Of a stretch of 64,000 nt of DNA, positions 36,213 through 45,759 are shown in pieces; position 1 is the first letter of the stretch, and each line of letters starts with the position of its first letter. The stretch comes from Rhodocyclaceae bacterium (GTDB lineage Bacteria; Pseudomonadota; Gammaproteobacteria; Burkholderiales; Rhodocyclaceae), in NCBI GenBank assembly GCA_004379165.1, contig NKXK01000024.1, positions 1-64,000 on the forward strand. The letters are read 5' to 3'. The notes under the pieces were generated by a model. The model had not been told where the DNA came from and did no database searches. It saw nothing but the letters and a program-made list of their open reading frames with translations. A program made the translations under genes and the position numbers.

Positions 36213-37901
36213 ATGAAAATCGCCTTCCGCCCCAAGCTGCTGGATTGCCTGCCCGGCTACACACGCGCCCAGTTCGCCAAGGATTTCGCCGCTGGCATCA
36301 CCGTCGGCGTCCTCGCGCTGCCGCTGGCCATGGCCTTTGCCATCGCCTCCGGCGCCTCGCCGACCGCCGGCATCTGGACCGCCATCGTCGCCGGCCTGAT
36401 CACCTCGGCGCTGGGCGGCTCACGGGTGCAGATCGGCGGCCCGACCGGTGCCTTCATTCCCATCGTTTATGGCATTGTCGCCGCCCACGGATTCGGCAAT
36501 CTCTTGGGCGCCACCATGCTCGCCGGGCTGATGCTGCTGGCCATGGGCATTGCCCGCATGGGCCAGCTTATCCGTTTCATCCCGGTGACCGTCGTCATCG
36601 GCTTCACCAACGGCATCGCGGTCGTCATCTTCATGGCGCAGATCAAGGATTTCTTTGGCCTGCGCATCGACAACCTGCCCGCCGAATTCTTCGCCCGGAT
36701 CAAGACGCTGGCCGCGCACGCCCACACGGTCGATCTGCCGACGCTGGGGCTGGCCGTCACCTGTTTCATTTTCCTGCTTTCCTACAACCAGCTCGCCCAG
36801 CGGATCGCACTGATGCGCCGCGCGCCCGGCCCGCTCGCCGTTCTGGTGATCGGCACGCTGGCGGCATGGGCCTTCGACTTGCCGGTGGAGACCATCGGCA
36901 GCCGCTTCAACGGCATCCCGCAGGAACTGCCCGCCTTTGGCCTGCCTTCGCTGTCCATTCACGATTTCGGCAAACTGATCTCGCCGGCAATCACCATCGC
37001 CTTGCTTGGCGCCATAGAGTCGCTGCTCTCGGCGCGTGTCGCCGACAGCCAGATCGACGATCGGCACGATCCGAACCAGGAACTGATCGCGCAAGGCCTG
37101 GCCAACATGGCGGCACCGCTGTTCGGCGGTTTCGCCGCCACCGGCGCCATCGCCCGCACCACGACCAATGTCCGCACCGGCGGGCGCACGCCGATTGCCG
37201 GCATCCTGCATGCGCTGGTGTTGCTGGCCATCGTCCTGGTCGCCGCGCCATTGGCCTCCTACGTGCCGCTGGCCGCACTCTCCGCTATCGTCATGGTCGT
37301 CGCCATCAACATGGGCGAATGGCACGAGTTCCGCGAACTGAAGCGCTACTCCTACAACTATCGCATCATACTGCTCGCGACCTTCTTCGTTACCGTCCTC
37401 TTCGACCTGACGATTGCCGTCGAACTCGGGATGGTGCTGGCCAGCCTGTTCTTCATCTACCGCATGTCGGAGCTGACCCGCATCGAGCGCCTGCCGCTGG
37501 ATGAGGAAGCCCAGGAACCCCGCTTTCTCTACCCGGATGGCACGATGCGGGTAGCTGCCTGGCAACTATTCGGCTCACTGTTCTTCGGTGCGGTCAACAA
37601 GCTGGAAGAACTGCTTGACCCGCGGATCGGCCACCCCGAGGTGGTCATTCTCGATATGACACGCCTGATCCAGCTCGACACCACAGGTCTTGAAGGCCTG
37701 GAAAGCCTGCGTGACAAGCTGCAGAAACGCGGCTGCACCTTGATTGTCTGTGGCATGAACTCGCAGCCCGGTTCGCTGCTGTTCCGCTCCGGTTTCATCG
37801 ATCACCTCGGCGACGAGAATGTCTGCAGCGACCTCAGCAGCGCGCTCGAACGCGCCTACATCCTGCTGCCCAACCTCATCTGCGACGATGAATACTGCTG
37901 A
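36213..37901 (+). CDS. SulP family anion transporter with STAS domain
   Basis: Inner-membrane carrier of sulfate, bicarbonate or another oxyanion. The 562-residue protein has the SulP transmembrane core (VGVLALPLAMAFAIASGASP, GGPTGAFIPIVYGIV, FGGFAATGAIARTTTNVRTG) and a C-terminal STAS domain (residues about 440-550, VVILDMTRLIQLDTTGLEGL). Substrate cannot be read from sequence. Its position facing a DAB inorganic-carbon cluster makes bicarbonate (BicA-like) a fair guess, and the nearby sulfide dehydrogenase equally allows sulfate. It is controlled by its own promoter with a likely repressor site. Confidence 0.9.
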   Translation: MKIAFRPKLLDCLPGYTRAQFAKDFAAGITVGVLALPLAMAFAIASGASPTAGIWTAIVAGLITSALGGSRVQIGGPTGAFIPIVYGIVAAHGFGNLLGATMLAGLMLLAMGIARMGQLIRFIPVTVVIGFTNGIAVVIFMAQIKDFFGLRIDNLPAEFFARIKTLAAHAHTVDLPTLGLAVTCFIFLLSYNQLAQRIALMRRAPGPLAVLVIGTLAAWAFDLPVETIGSRFNGIPQELPAFGLPSLSIHDFGKLISPAITIALLGAIESLLSARVADSQIDDRHDPNQELIAQGLANMAAPLFGGFAATGAIARTTTNVRTGGRTPIAGILHALVLLAIVLVAAPLASYVPLAALSAIVMVVAINMGEWHEFRELKRYSYNYRIILLATFFVTVLFDLTIAVELGMVLASLFFIYRMSELTRIERLPLDEEAQEPRFLYPDGTMRVAAWQLFGSLFFGAVNKLEELLDPRIGHPEVVILDMTRLIQLDTTGLEGLESLRDKLQKRGCTLIVCGMNSQPGSLLFRSGFIDHLGDENVCSDLSSALERAYILLPNLICDDEYC

Positions 37902-37997
37902 TCCCGACGCTCTTCACAGCATCTGCCACCGACCATGGAATATGCCAAAATCACCTCCGGAGACCAGCGCTATCCTGCAGTCAAAGGAGAGGTCATC

Positions 37998-38261
37998 ATG
38001 GCGCTACAGGCAAGCGTCGCCCAATTCAAGAATCAATTTTTCGCCCAACCCAACGATGGAGGCAGCATCGAGCAGGCCGATTTCCGCAGTATGGCGCAGG
38101 CACTTTATGGCCTTGGCGTCGTCGAGGCCGACATCAGTTTCGACTGGTGCCCGGGGCAACGCATGGTTACCGCCGGCCAGCAGGTTGCATTGCGCGCTCA
38201 AATAAAGCTTCTGGCCAAAACGGCAAACGTCAGCAAACCGAATCTCGCCGTCGCTGCCTGA
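37998..38261 (+). CDS. Small protein of unknown function
   Basis: An 87-residue protein without signal or membrane segment, starting at the ATG at 37998 because AAAGGAGAGGTCATC is a near-ideal ribosome site. It shows an amphipathic N-terminal helix (LQASVAQFKNQFFAQ), then SIEQADFRSMAQALYGLGVV and an Ala-rich end. I recognise no family. It lies 96 bases after SulP on the same strand and is convergent with the DAB cluster, with nine bases between stops. Confidence 0.65.
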   Translation: MALQASVAQFKNQFFAQPNDGGSIEQADFRSMAQALYGLGVVEADISFDWCPGQRMVTAGQQVALRAQIKLLAKTANVSKPNLAVAA

Positions 38262-38270
38262 CAGCGGCAC

Positions 38271-39722
38271 TCAGCGGCTGAGCCCCGCCGCCCAGGCCTC
38301 GGCGGCCGGTCGAAGCAGATCGATCCATGGTCCGGGATAAACCCCGATCACGACCACCATGCCGATCAGTACCACCAACACCGCCCATTCCCGTGGGCGC
38401 AGGTCTTCGGCCTGCGCTACTTCCGGTCGCGTAACCGGACCGAAAAAGGCTTTGCGGTATAGCGACAAAAACGCCCCCGCAGCGATCGACAGTCCGAACA
38501 GCGCCGCCATCCCCGCCCCGGTGTGGCGCTCAAGCGCCGACAGGATGAGCAGGAACTCTCCCGGAAAGCTGCTGGTGCCTGGCATGCCGACGCCGGCAAG
38601 TCCGCAGATCAAAAAACCGGTCGCCAGCAGCGGCATGGTCCGCGCCGCACCACCCAGCGCATGAATATCTGTCGAACCGGTACGCTGTCGCAAAAATTCC
38701 AGCAACAGGAAGGCGCCCCCCGTCGCCACCGCGAAGCTAAGCAGCAAAGACACCGCTCCCTGCACACCCTGCGCCGTACAGGATGCCAGCCCGAGCACCG
38801 CCAACCCGACGTGACAGATACTGGCGTACGCCATGCTCACCCGCAGATTGCTTTGCGCCAGCATGCCGACTGCCCCGTAAAGCAGGCTGACCGTGCCCAA
38901 CCCGACAAGCAGCCAGTGCAACTCCTGTGCTACGAACGGCGCCAGCGGCATGGCAATGCGCAACAAGCCGAAAGCCCCGAGCTTCAGCCCGACCAGCAGC
39001 GCCGTAAGCGCCCCAGGGCCGGCGAGCGCGAACTGCGGTAGCCAGGTATGCAGCGGCACCAGCGGTACCTTCAGACCAAAGCCGATCAGGCAAAGAAGGA
39101 AAAACAGCCACTGCCGCTCCGCTGGCAATGGCGCTGCCAGCAGCGCGCCGAGATCGAAGCCGCTGCTGCCGCTGCCGGCAATGACGAAGGCAATCAGAAG
39201 CGGCACGCCGCCGGCGATCATGATCAGGAAATACCGGCTGGCCACCGCCGCGCCGCCGCCGGTGACCGGCCAGCGGCCAAGCAGGAAATAAACCGGGATC
39301 AGCGTCAGTTCCCAGAAAACAAAGAACAGGATCAGGTCGTGGGCACAGAAAATTCCCAGCGTTGCTGATTCCAAGCCGAGGAGCAGGCTGAAATACAGGC
39401 GGCTGTCGCCGGCATCGCGATTCCAGGCCGCGACCAGCGCCCCGAGAAACAGCAGCGCGGTTGAGGCCGGAAAGAGCACCGACAGGCCATCGACCGCCAG
39501 CAGATACTGCACGCGCAGGCCGGCAATCCATTCGGCCTGTTCGAGCAACTGGAAGCGCGGCCCGGAGGGATCGTAGGCCAGCGGCAGCGCACTGCTCAAA
39601 GCCAGCGTCAGCAGCATGCCGGCCGCTGTTGCCCATCGCGCTGCCCGTCGGGGTAGACACCACAGCAGCGCCGCGGTGAGCAGCGGCGAAAAAACGAGCA
39701 GGGACAGCAACGGCCAGTTCAT
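38271..39722 (-). CDS. NuoM/NuoN-like proton-antiporter subunit (third of the DAB cluster)
   Basis: A 483-residue polytopic membrane protein of the complex I/Mrp antiporter family (about 14 helices). The key Glu (FVFWELTLIPVYFLLGRW) and Lys (GFGLKVPLVPLHTWLP) of the proton channel are both present. It is the last gene of the five-gene DAB operon and overlaps the previous gene by four bases. There are no genes for the hydrophilic arm of complex I, so it should work with DabA/DabB rather than in NADH oxidation. Confidence 0.85.
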   Translation of the reverse strand: MNWPLLSLLVFSPLLTAALLWCLPRRAARWATAAGMLLTLALSSALPLAYDPSGPRFQLLEQAEWIAGLRVQYLLAVDGLSVLFPASTALLFLGALVAAWNRDAGDSRLYFSLLLGLESATLGIFCAHDLILFFVFWELTLIPVYFLLGRWPVTGGGAAVASRYFLIMIAGGVPLLIAFVIAGSGSSGFDLGALLAAPLPAERQWLFFLLCLIGFGLKVPLVPLHTWLPQFALAGPGALTALLVGLKLGAFGLLRIAMPLAPFVAQELHWLLVGLGTVSLLYGAVGMLAQSNLRVSMAYASICHVGLAVLGLASCTAQGVQGAVSLLLSFAVATGGAFLLLEFLRQRTGSTDIHALGGAARTMPLLATGFLICGLAGVGMPGTSSFPGEFLLILSALERHTGAGMAALFGLSIAAGAFLSLYRKAFFGPVTRPEVAQAEDLRPREWAVLVVLIGMVVVIGVYPGPWIDLLRPAAEAWAAGLSR

Positions 39723-41221
39723 TGCACAAACCTCATGGCCGCCACGTGGCTGGCCGCCTCGGTGAGTTGCAACCAGGGCTCGGTGAAAAACCCGATCGCC
39801 AGCATGGCCGCTAGCGCGACTCCCACCACCACATACTCCATCGGCAGCGTCCGGTCGACGTCCAGCCCGCCGGTGCGGGCCTGCGACAGGAAGGCACGCT
39901 GGAAAGCCCAGAGCAGGAAACCCGCCGCGGCAACGTTGCCCAGCGCCGTTGCGACCGTCGACAGCGCACCGAAGCGGTCTATGGCCGCCTCGAGAATCAG
40001 GTGGGCGGCATCGAAACCGGGCGTTCCTGGCATACCGACAATCGCCAGACCAAAGGACAGGAAGGCGATGGCAAGAAAGGGAATCCGCTCGAACAGCCCA
40101 GACAATTCACCCAACTCCGTGGTGCCGGTACGCCGGAAGACAAAACCGACGATGAACCACATTCCGGTCACCGCCAGCCCGAAGTTGGCCGAAAGCAGCA
40201 CTGCTCCCTGAATGCCGGCCTCGTGCAGACTGAACAGCCCGATCACCAGCAGGCTGGTATGGCTGACCACGGCAAACGCCAGCAAACGGCGCAGGTTGGT
40301 CTGCTGAAAGGCGAGCGCCGCCGTGAAGAAAACGCCCGCCATCGCAAAGCCGACCACGTAAGGCTGCCAGGTCGCCACTGCCGCCGGTGTCAGTGGCAAG
40401 ACAAAACGCAGCATGCCGAAAATGCCGACCTTGACGCCGACCATCAGTGCCGGCGCGACCGCGATCAGGCCGTGCTGTGCCATGTTCGGCAACCAGCCAT
40501 GCAGCGGAAACAGTGGCGTGCGAACCGCCAGCCCGTAAAACAACAGGTAAAACGCTGCTGTCTGGAACTTGCCCTCCGGCAGCGCGCCGGTGAGATCGAA
40601 CAAATCGAAGCTCCAGCGCCCGCCGGTTGCCTCAGCATGCCCCCAGCCAAGGACGACACACCCGGCAGCAAACATCAGCCAGCCAAAACCCTGATACTGG
40701 ATGAAGCGTGCCAGCGCCTGGATTTCTGCCCGCGACGACGCCCAGCGCCGCAGCAGATAGACCACCGACCACAGCTCAATCAGCGAAAAAACGGCAAACC
40801 AGGCGACATTCAGCGCCACCAGCATGCCGATGAAACCCGTCTCGGCAACCAGCAATACCGCAAACAGCCTGCCCGGCGAAATCATGCCGCGGCTCATGCC
40901 GTACAGCGTCATCAGGAAGGTCAACAGGGCGGCGGCCAGAATGAAGACGATGGCGATGCCATCGACACCAACGTGATACGCCAGCGTCGGCAGACGCTCG
41001 GCCAACTGGAAAGCGGGTGACGCACTATCGATGTGCGCCGCCACCCAGGCCGCCATCAGCAACTCGGCGAGCGCGACCACCTTGCCCATGCGCACCGCCA
41101 GCAGCCGCTCGCCCAAGGCCAGCACCAGGCCTGCACCGGCCAGCGGCAGCAATTGCAGCACCGCAAGCAGGGGCAGGGTTGCCTGCTGGTGCCAGAGGAT
41201 TTCGGAAAAACCGCCGCTCAC
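39719..41221 (-). CDS. NuoM/NuoN-like subunit with altered channel residue (second of the DAB cluster)
   Basis: A 500-residue polytopic antiporter-like subunit. The Glu-bearing helix is present (AVFSLIELWSVVYLLRRW), but the channel Lys normally found before PLHGWLP is Arg here (LAVRTPLFPLHGWLPN). A further Lys lies in LMVGVKVGIFGML. It overlaps dabB upstream and the third subunit gene downstream by four bases each. The altered residue suggests a changed proton path or a structural role. Confidence 0.83.
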   Translation of the reverse strand: MSGGFSEILWHQQATLPLLAVLQLLPLAGAGLVLALGERLLAVRMGKVVALAELLMAAWVAAHIDSASPAFQLAERLPTLAYHVGVDGIAIVFILAAALLTFLMTLYGMSRGMISPGRLFAVLLVAETGFIGMLVALNVAWFAVFSLIELWSVVYLLRRWASSRAEIQALARFIQYQGFGWLMFAAGCVVLGWGHAEATGGRWSFDLFDLTGALPEGKFQTAAFYLLFYGLAVRTPLFPLHGWLPNMAQHGLIAVAPALMVGVKVGIFGMLRFVLPLTPAAVATWQPYVVGFAMAGVFFTAALAFQQTNLRRLLAFAVVSHTSLLVIGLFSLHEAGIQGAVLLSANFGLAVTGMWFIVGFVFRRTGTTELGELSGLFERIPFLAIAFLSFGLAIVGMPGTPGFDAAHLILEAAIDRFGALSTVATALGNVAAAGFLLWAFQRAFLSQARTGGLDVDRTLPMEYVVVGVALAAMLAIGFFTEPWLQLTEAASHVAAMRFVQ

Positions 41222-42747
41222 AGGATCACCACAAAGGTCGCCATCACCGCCATCATCAGGTAGCGCGGTTGCTCCAGCAGATGCTCGAGCGTCTGCAAAT
41301 ACGCTCCGAGACGCTGCAACAGTCGCTCGCCAACACCACCGCGCCCCTGCAGCAACAGGCGATTTTCGATCCGCTGCAGATGGCCGGCCAGCGTGGCCAG
41401 TGCGCGGCCGGGCAGGCCATCGGCACGAACCAGTGGCCGCGTTTCGTCGACCGCCTTGCCTTTGCCGATCTCACCAATGGCCCGGTCAATGAAATTCGCT
41501 TCCAGGCGCCGGCTATCCCGCGCGAAAGACTCGGTCGGACTGACCACCAGAATCATCGCCAGCCTGTCCAGCCAGAAGCGCTGCACCGCCGCGATGTATA
41601 GCAAGCGGCTGCGGGCAAGCCAGTACGGCGGTGGTGGCGGCCGGTCGCGGGTAATTTGCAGCCACGAGGGCGCCAGCAGGAAGTGCCAGGTCCGCCAGGC
41701 AGCATGCAGACAAAGATGAACCGTCGCCAGTGTCGTCCAGCCGAGGCCGATGGCAACAAACATCAGCCCGATCTGAAAAACCGTGGCATGGATCAGCGCC
41801 GATTTGACATCGGTCTGAACCAGTCCGACCAGCCAGGCATAGGCGGCCGTCAGCACGCCGGCAACGACCAGCCCGATCATCAGATCTGGCACCTGCGCCA
41901 ATAGCGGTGACAGCCGAAGCATCAGATAGACGCCGGCATGGACGAGGACCGCTCCGTAGAAAATCGCTGATGATGGCGTCGGCCCCTCCAAGGCTCGGGC
42001 GATCCATGGCGTAAAGGGCAGTTGCGCCGACTTCACGAGTGCCGCAATGACGAAACCGATGGCCAGGATACGGGCATCAACCATGGGCAGGCGGATTTCG
42101 CCCGTGAATAACGGCCACTCGAAGCCCCCCAGCCAGAATGCGGCCAGACCCAAGCCGAAGAGAAAACCGGCATCGCCGGCGCGATTGGTGACAAAAGCGA
42201 ACAGGGCGTTGCCGGTCGCCAGTGGCCGTTGCCAGGCGTAAGCGATGAGCAGGAAGGACGCCACGCCGCACATTTCCCAGCCAACGAAGGCCAGCAGCGC
42301 ATTGCCGGCGAGCAGCACGAGTTGAATCCCACCTAGAAAAAGGCTGAGGACGATGAAGAAGCGATGAAAGCCTGCTTCGCGATGCAAATAGTTGGCCGAA
42401 AACCTGGCGACCAGCCAGCCGATAAGCGCCGTCTCCGTCGCCACACTCAGCGAGAGGCCATCGAGCAGGAAGGAGAATGTGCCTTGCCATTCCGGCGTGC
42501 CAAACCAGACGGCCAGCACGCGATGTCCGGGTACTATGCCATCGCGCAGCGACAGCAGGTCGATGGCCAGCAAGAGCAGCATACTGCTCAAGGCCGCCAG
42601 TACCGTCAGTCGGGCCGTCAGCGGTTCGCTGGCATCGCCGCCGGTGCGCCCGAGCAGCACGCGGGCGCCGTTGCACAGGCCAGCGAGGAGCGGCAGCGCC
42701 GGCACCAGCCAGACGGCTTCCGCGAGACGGGGCAGCAGGCCACTCAT
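41218..42747 (-). CDS. dabB: DabB, NuoL-like proton-conducting partner of DabA
   Basis: Membrane subunit that lets protons flow and energises CO2 hydration by DabA. The 509-residue protein is NuoL-like: LVLLAGNALLAFVGWEMCGV with the Glu, LVKSAQLPFTPWIARALEGP with the Lys, and VHAGVYLMLRLSP. Its C-terminal 140 residues are a long hydrophilic/amphipathic stretch ending in a last helix. The ATG at 42747 overlaps the dabA stop by four bases, the usual tight dabB-dabA coupling, though here dabA comes first. Confidence 0.82.
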   Translation of the reverse strand: MSGLLPRLAEAVWLVPALPLLAGLCNGARVLLGRTGGDASEPLTARLTVLAALSSMLLLLAIDLLSLRDGIVPGHRVLAVWFGTPEWQGTFSFLLDGLSLSVATETALIGWLVARFSANYLHREAGFHRFFIVLSLFLGGIQLVLLAGNALLAFVGWEMCGVASFLLIAYAWQRPLATGNALFAFVTNRAGDAGFLFGLGLAAFWLGGFEWPLFTGEIRLPMVDARILAIGFVIAALVKSAQLPFTPWIARALEGPTPSSAIFYGAVLVHAGVYLMLRLSPLLAQVPDLMIGLVVAGVLTAAYAWLVGLVQTDVKSALIHATVFQIGLMFVAIGLGWTTLATVHLCLHAAWRTWHFLLAPSWLQITRDRPPPPPYWLARSRLLYIAAVQRFWLDRLAMILVVSPTESFARDSRRLEANFIDRAIGEIGKGKAVDETRPLVRADGLPGRALATLAGHLQRIENRLLLQGRGGVGERLLQRLGAYLQTLEHLLEQPRYLMMAVMATFVVIL

Positions 42748-45700
42748 GTGCGACCTCCGAGCAGGACGGCCGGCGGCAAGGGCGCCGATTCGCCGGCAAA
42801 CCAGTCGGCCGAGCGCGCCACCTGCGGCAGGATCGCCGGATCGCTCCAGGCCAGCCAGCCACGACGCGGGCAATAGCGATGAATCTCGCCGCTGCCCGGG
42901 CTTTGCGCCGCAACCGTGATCCAGCCCTTGCCGATCAGTTCCTGCAGTGCCGGCTGGCGACTGACGATGGCGCTCAGGCACTCGGGTTCCTGCTCAACTA
43001 CCACCAGCAGGCGCATCGGCTCGTGAATCTCGACCATCTGCCAGGGCAGGCCGGTACGCAAATCGGAGTCAGCACCTTCCATCACGCCGAACAACCCGGT
43101 CAGGTTATGCGTCACCTTCGAGCCGCAGCCGTAACGTTCGTTATCGACGGTAGAGAAATAGTATTCGAGGGCAATGCCGGCGCCGACCGGGCCGGCCGCG
43201 AGGAGGATGTTCTCGATGATGCGCCCCCCTTCATCCTGCATCGGATCGTAGGAAATCAGGAACACCCGCCGGTCGAGGAACAGTCCGCGGCTCATAGCGC
43301 GCCGGCCGATGAAGGCCGCGGCATTTGTCGCGTGGCCCAGCTCCGGGCGCGCCTGCGAAATATCGTTCGCCCGCCCCTGCACATGGCGCCGGCCCAACCA
43401 GGGTGTCGGCCGTACCGGTGCCGAGGCCAGCCGTCGGCACCGCTCGGCCGCGTGCGCGCGGCAGGCCTCGCCCATCTGCGTGACCAGGCGCTCGATGTCG
43501 TCGGCAAAGGTAGCCGGCGCACGATCAAGGTCGTACCATTCGACCCCGTCGTCACAGGTATTGTGCTCGGCGGCGATGAACCAGGTCGTGTCAGGAATGT
43601 GCAGGCCGCATTGCGCCAGCCTGGCCCGGACTTCCGGACGGTTGGCCATGGCAGCGAAGACACGGGCATTCGGCCCGCCGTGGCGGCCGGAGCAGGCGCC
43701 GCAATCGTAGGCCGACAGATGTGGATTGTTGCGGCTGCCGGAACCGTGGCCGAACATCAACACCAGCGGGGCAAAGCCCGCAGTCAGGCCGATGGTGCGC
43801 AGGAAGCCGGCGACGCGCTCGACCTGCTCATCATCGGTGAATCCGGCCTGCGGTGCCGACGGCGTCGACGCCTCGACAGTATCTGCGGTCAACGCCAAAT
43901 TCGTGCGTAAATCGCTGTCGTGCTGATGCCGCCAGCGTTGCGCCGCCGACCCCTGCCAGGCCGGCGCCAACTGGTTGGCCGCCAGGTTGAGCAAAGCGGG
44001 GACGGCTGCCGCCGCGCTCAATACCGGCGCCAGCAGCGCACTGTGTCGCGTGGACTGATACAGACGCTCGCGCCACCGCAGGCGTCGCTCACGGCGCTGC
44101 CGATGCGCGGCCAGCGCGGTCGCTTGCGCCGCATCCACCCGCTCGGTCACCAGATGGCGGGGCTGGACGACCACCGGACAAAGCGCGGTCTTCGTCGCAT
44201 CATCAAGTCCCTGCCAGTACATCGCCACGCCGAAGAACCCGGCCGCCCCGTAGGTTTCGACCGCTGGCGCGATTTCCTCAAGATGCCGACGCGTGCCTTC
44301 CTCGCGGTCATCCATGCAGAACACCACCTGCGCCGACGGCTGCGCGACTGACGCCACCCGACCGCGATTGGCGGCCAGCGCCGAAAACAGCTGCTCGCGG
44401 TAATGCCGTTCATAAGCCAGCAACCAGATTTCGCCGCGCTGCAGTTCATCGAGACTAAGCGCACAGTCGAGCAACGCCCGGGACGCTGCCGCGGCCACCT
44501 CTTGCAGATGGGCAAGCGGCAAGTCCAGCAAGCACGCCAGCTGCTGCAATCGCCAGGCATCGACAGCCGGCCCTGCCTCACCCACTGCCCCGACTCGCCC
44601 GGCCAGCGCCTCCCAGGCGGCTTCCTGCCCGTGCCCTGCTGCCAGCAGCGCCGCCGCCTCATCCTGCAGCGCCTCCGGCAGTACACCCCGGCGCAAGGCA
44701 TCGCGGACATGAAATTCGCCCAGACTGGCCAGGTAATAGCCCTGCAACTCATCAAAACTCAGCGGCAAGCCGGTCATCCGGCGCAGCAAATCCTCGCAGA
44801 GCAGGCGTTCGAGCAAAACGCGCACCGCCAGATAATCGGCCATCGCCACCGGCGTCCCGTCGCCCCGGCCGGGATTATCTGCCCGCCACAGGAACATCCC
44901 CGACCAGCCCGGCAACTCCAGTGCCAGGCGCTCGAGATAGCCATACCAAAGGCCGGTGTCGGGAATCAGTCGCGGCAACTCCTCGCCCAGTACCGCCAAC
45001 GGGTCATCCGGCAAATGCTGGATCTCATCGCGCACATTGGGCAACTCGTCGAGTTCCCATTGCATATCCAAGCCCGCACTCGCCCGCCAGGCTGCGAAGA
45101 AGCCACGGTCGCGGTCCGGATTGCGCCAGACGGCCACGCCAAGATCGAGATGCGCCGCCAGATGCCGTTGCAAGACGCAGCGCACCCGCTCGAGCACATC
45201 CTCTTCCGACAAATACTCAAGCAGCGAACGCAGGCTCCACTGCCGCCCGACACGGGCGCACAGCAGCTGCCAGCGCTCGCTGGCACCGATCCGCCAATCC
45301 GGCGCCGCCGGCGTGCCTGCTGCGGTCAACGCCAAAAACTGCCCAAAATCGGCATCGGACCCGCGCTCGGCCTTCAACCACTTCAGCCGGGCGACAGTTG
45401 GCGGCGCCAGGTCCAGTTGCAGGCTGGCCAACAACACCGCACGCCGGTTAACGCCAAGAGCCACGGGCTGATCAAGATCAGCAACGCCGGCATCATCAAG
45501 CGCTGCGGCCAGATCGCCGGCATCAATCCGCCTCTCGGCAAACGCGGCATGGAAGCGCGCCTCAGGCCAGTAAGCGCGGGCGCCCGTCAGGTGATGCGCC
45601 GCCGCCACAGCCTCGGCAAAGGGCAAATGCTGGAAGCCATGCAGGGTATTGTGATGAACGAAATCGCGAATCGGTGCCTGTGCCGGCAGAACATGCGCCA

Positions 45701-45758
45701 GATGGGCCACCCAGCCTGCCAGGCGTTCGGCCAGCGGCAGATCGCCGTCATACGCCAT
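42744..45758 (-). CDS. dabA: DabA, DUF2309 inorganic-carbon (CO2 hydration) protein
   Basis: Peripheral, beta-carbonic-anhydrase-like zinc protein that hydrates CO2 vectorially when paired with DabB. The 1004-residue product carries the metal-site residues known for the family: Cys481 and Asp483 in VVFCMDDREEG, His671 in FGHGSGSRNN and Cys686 in YDCGACSG. The C-x-D spacing and the 15-residue His-Cys spacing match the published Halothiobacillus site. It is longer than typical (about 800). The ATG at 45758 lies one base after the preceding stop. It holds two repeat copies (13 and 14). Confidence 0.9.
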   Translation of the reverse strand: MAYDGDLPLAERLAGWVAHLAHVLPAQAPIRDFVHHNTLHGFQHLPFAEAVAAAHHLTGARAYWPEARFHAAFAERRIDAGDLAAALDDAGVADLDQPVALGVNRRAVLLASLQLDLAPPTVARLKWLKAERGSDADFGQFLALTAAGTPAAPDWRIGASERWQLLCARVGRQWSLRSLLEYLSEEDVLERVRCVLQRHLAAHLDLGVAVWRNPDRDRGFFAAWRASAGLDMQWELDELPNVRDEIQHLPDDPLAVLGEELPRLIPDTGLWYGYLERLALELPGWSGMFLWRADNPGRGDGTPVAMADYLAVRVLLERLLCEDLLRRMTGLPLSFDELQGYYLASLGEFHVRDALRRGVLPEALQDEAAALLAAGHGQEAAWEALAGRVGAVGEAGPAVDAWRLQQLACLLDLPLAHLQEVAAAASRALLDCALSLDELQRGEIWLLAYERHYREQLFSALAANRGRVASVAQPSAQVVFCMDDREEGTRRHLEEIAPAVETYGAAGFFGVAMYWQGLDDATKTALCPVVVQPRHLVTERVDAAQATALAAHRQRRERRLRWRERLYQSTRHSALLAPVLSAAAAVPALLNLAANQLAPAWQGSAAQRWRHQHDSDLRTNLALTADTVEASTPSAPQAGFTDDEQVERVAGFLRTIGLTAGFAPLVLMFGHGSGSRNNPHLSAYDCGACSGRHGGPNARVFAAMANRPEVRARLAQCGLHIPDTTWFIAAEHNTCDDGVEWYDLDRAPATFADDIERLVTQMGEACRAHAAERCRRLASAPVRPTPWLGRRHVQGRANDISQARPELGHATNAAAFIGRRAMSRGLFLDRRVFLISYDPMQDEGGRIIENILLAAGPVGAGIALEYYFSTVDNERYGCGSKVTHNLTGLFGVMEGADSDLRTGLPWQMVEIHEPMRLLVVVEQEPECLSAIVSRQPALQELIGKGWITVAAQSPGSGEIHRYCPRRGWLAWSDPAILPQVARSADWFAGESAPLPPAVLLGGRT
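43880..43913 (-). repeat. 34-bp uptake-like repeat, copy 13
   Basis: Block GATTTACGCACGAATTTGGC, core GTTGACCGCAGATA. Sense inside dabA, read as LALTADT in a Ser/Thr/Pro-rich loop before the His671 region. Confidence 0.7.
45317..45350 (-). repeat. 34-bp uptake-like repeat, copy 14
   Basis: Block GATTTTGGGCAGTTTTTGGC, core GTTGACCGCAGCAG. Sense inside dabA, read as FLALTAAGT. Confidence 0.78.
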
Positions 45759-45759
45759 G

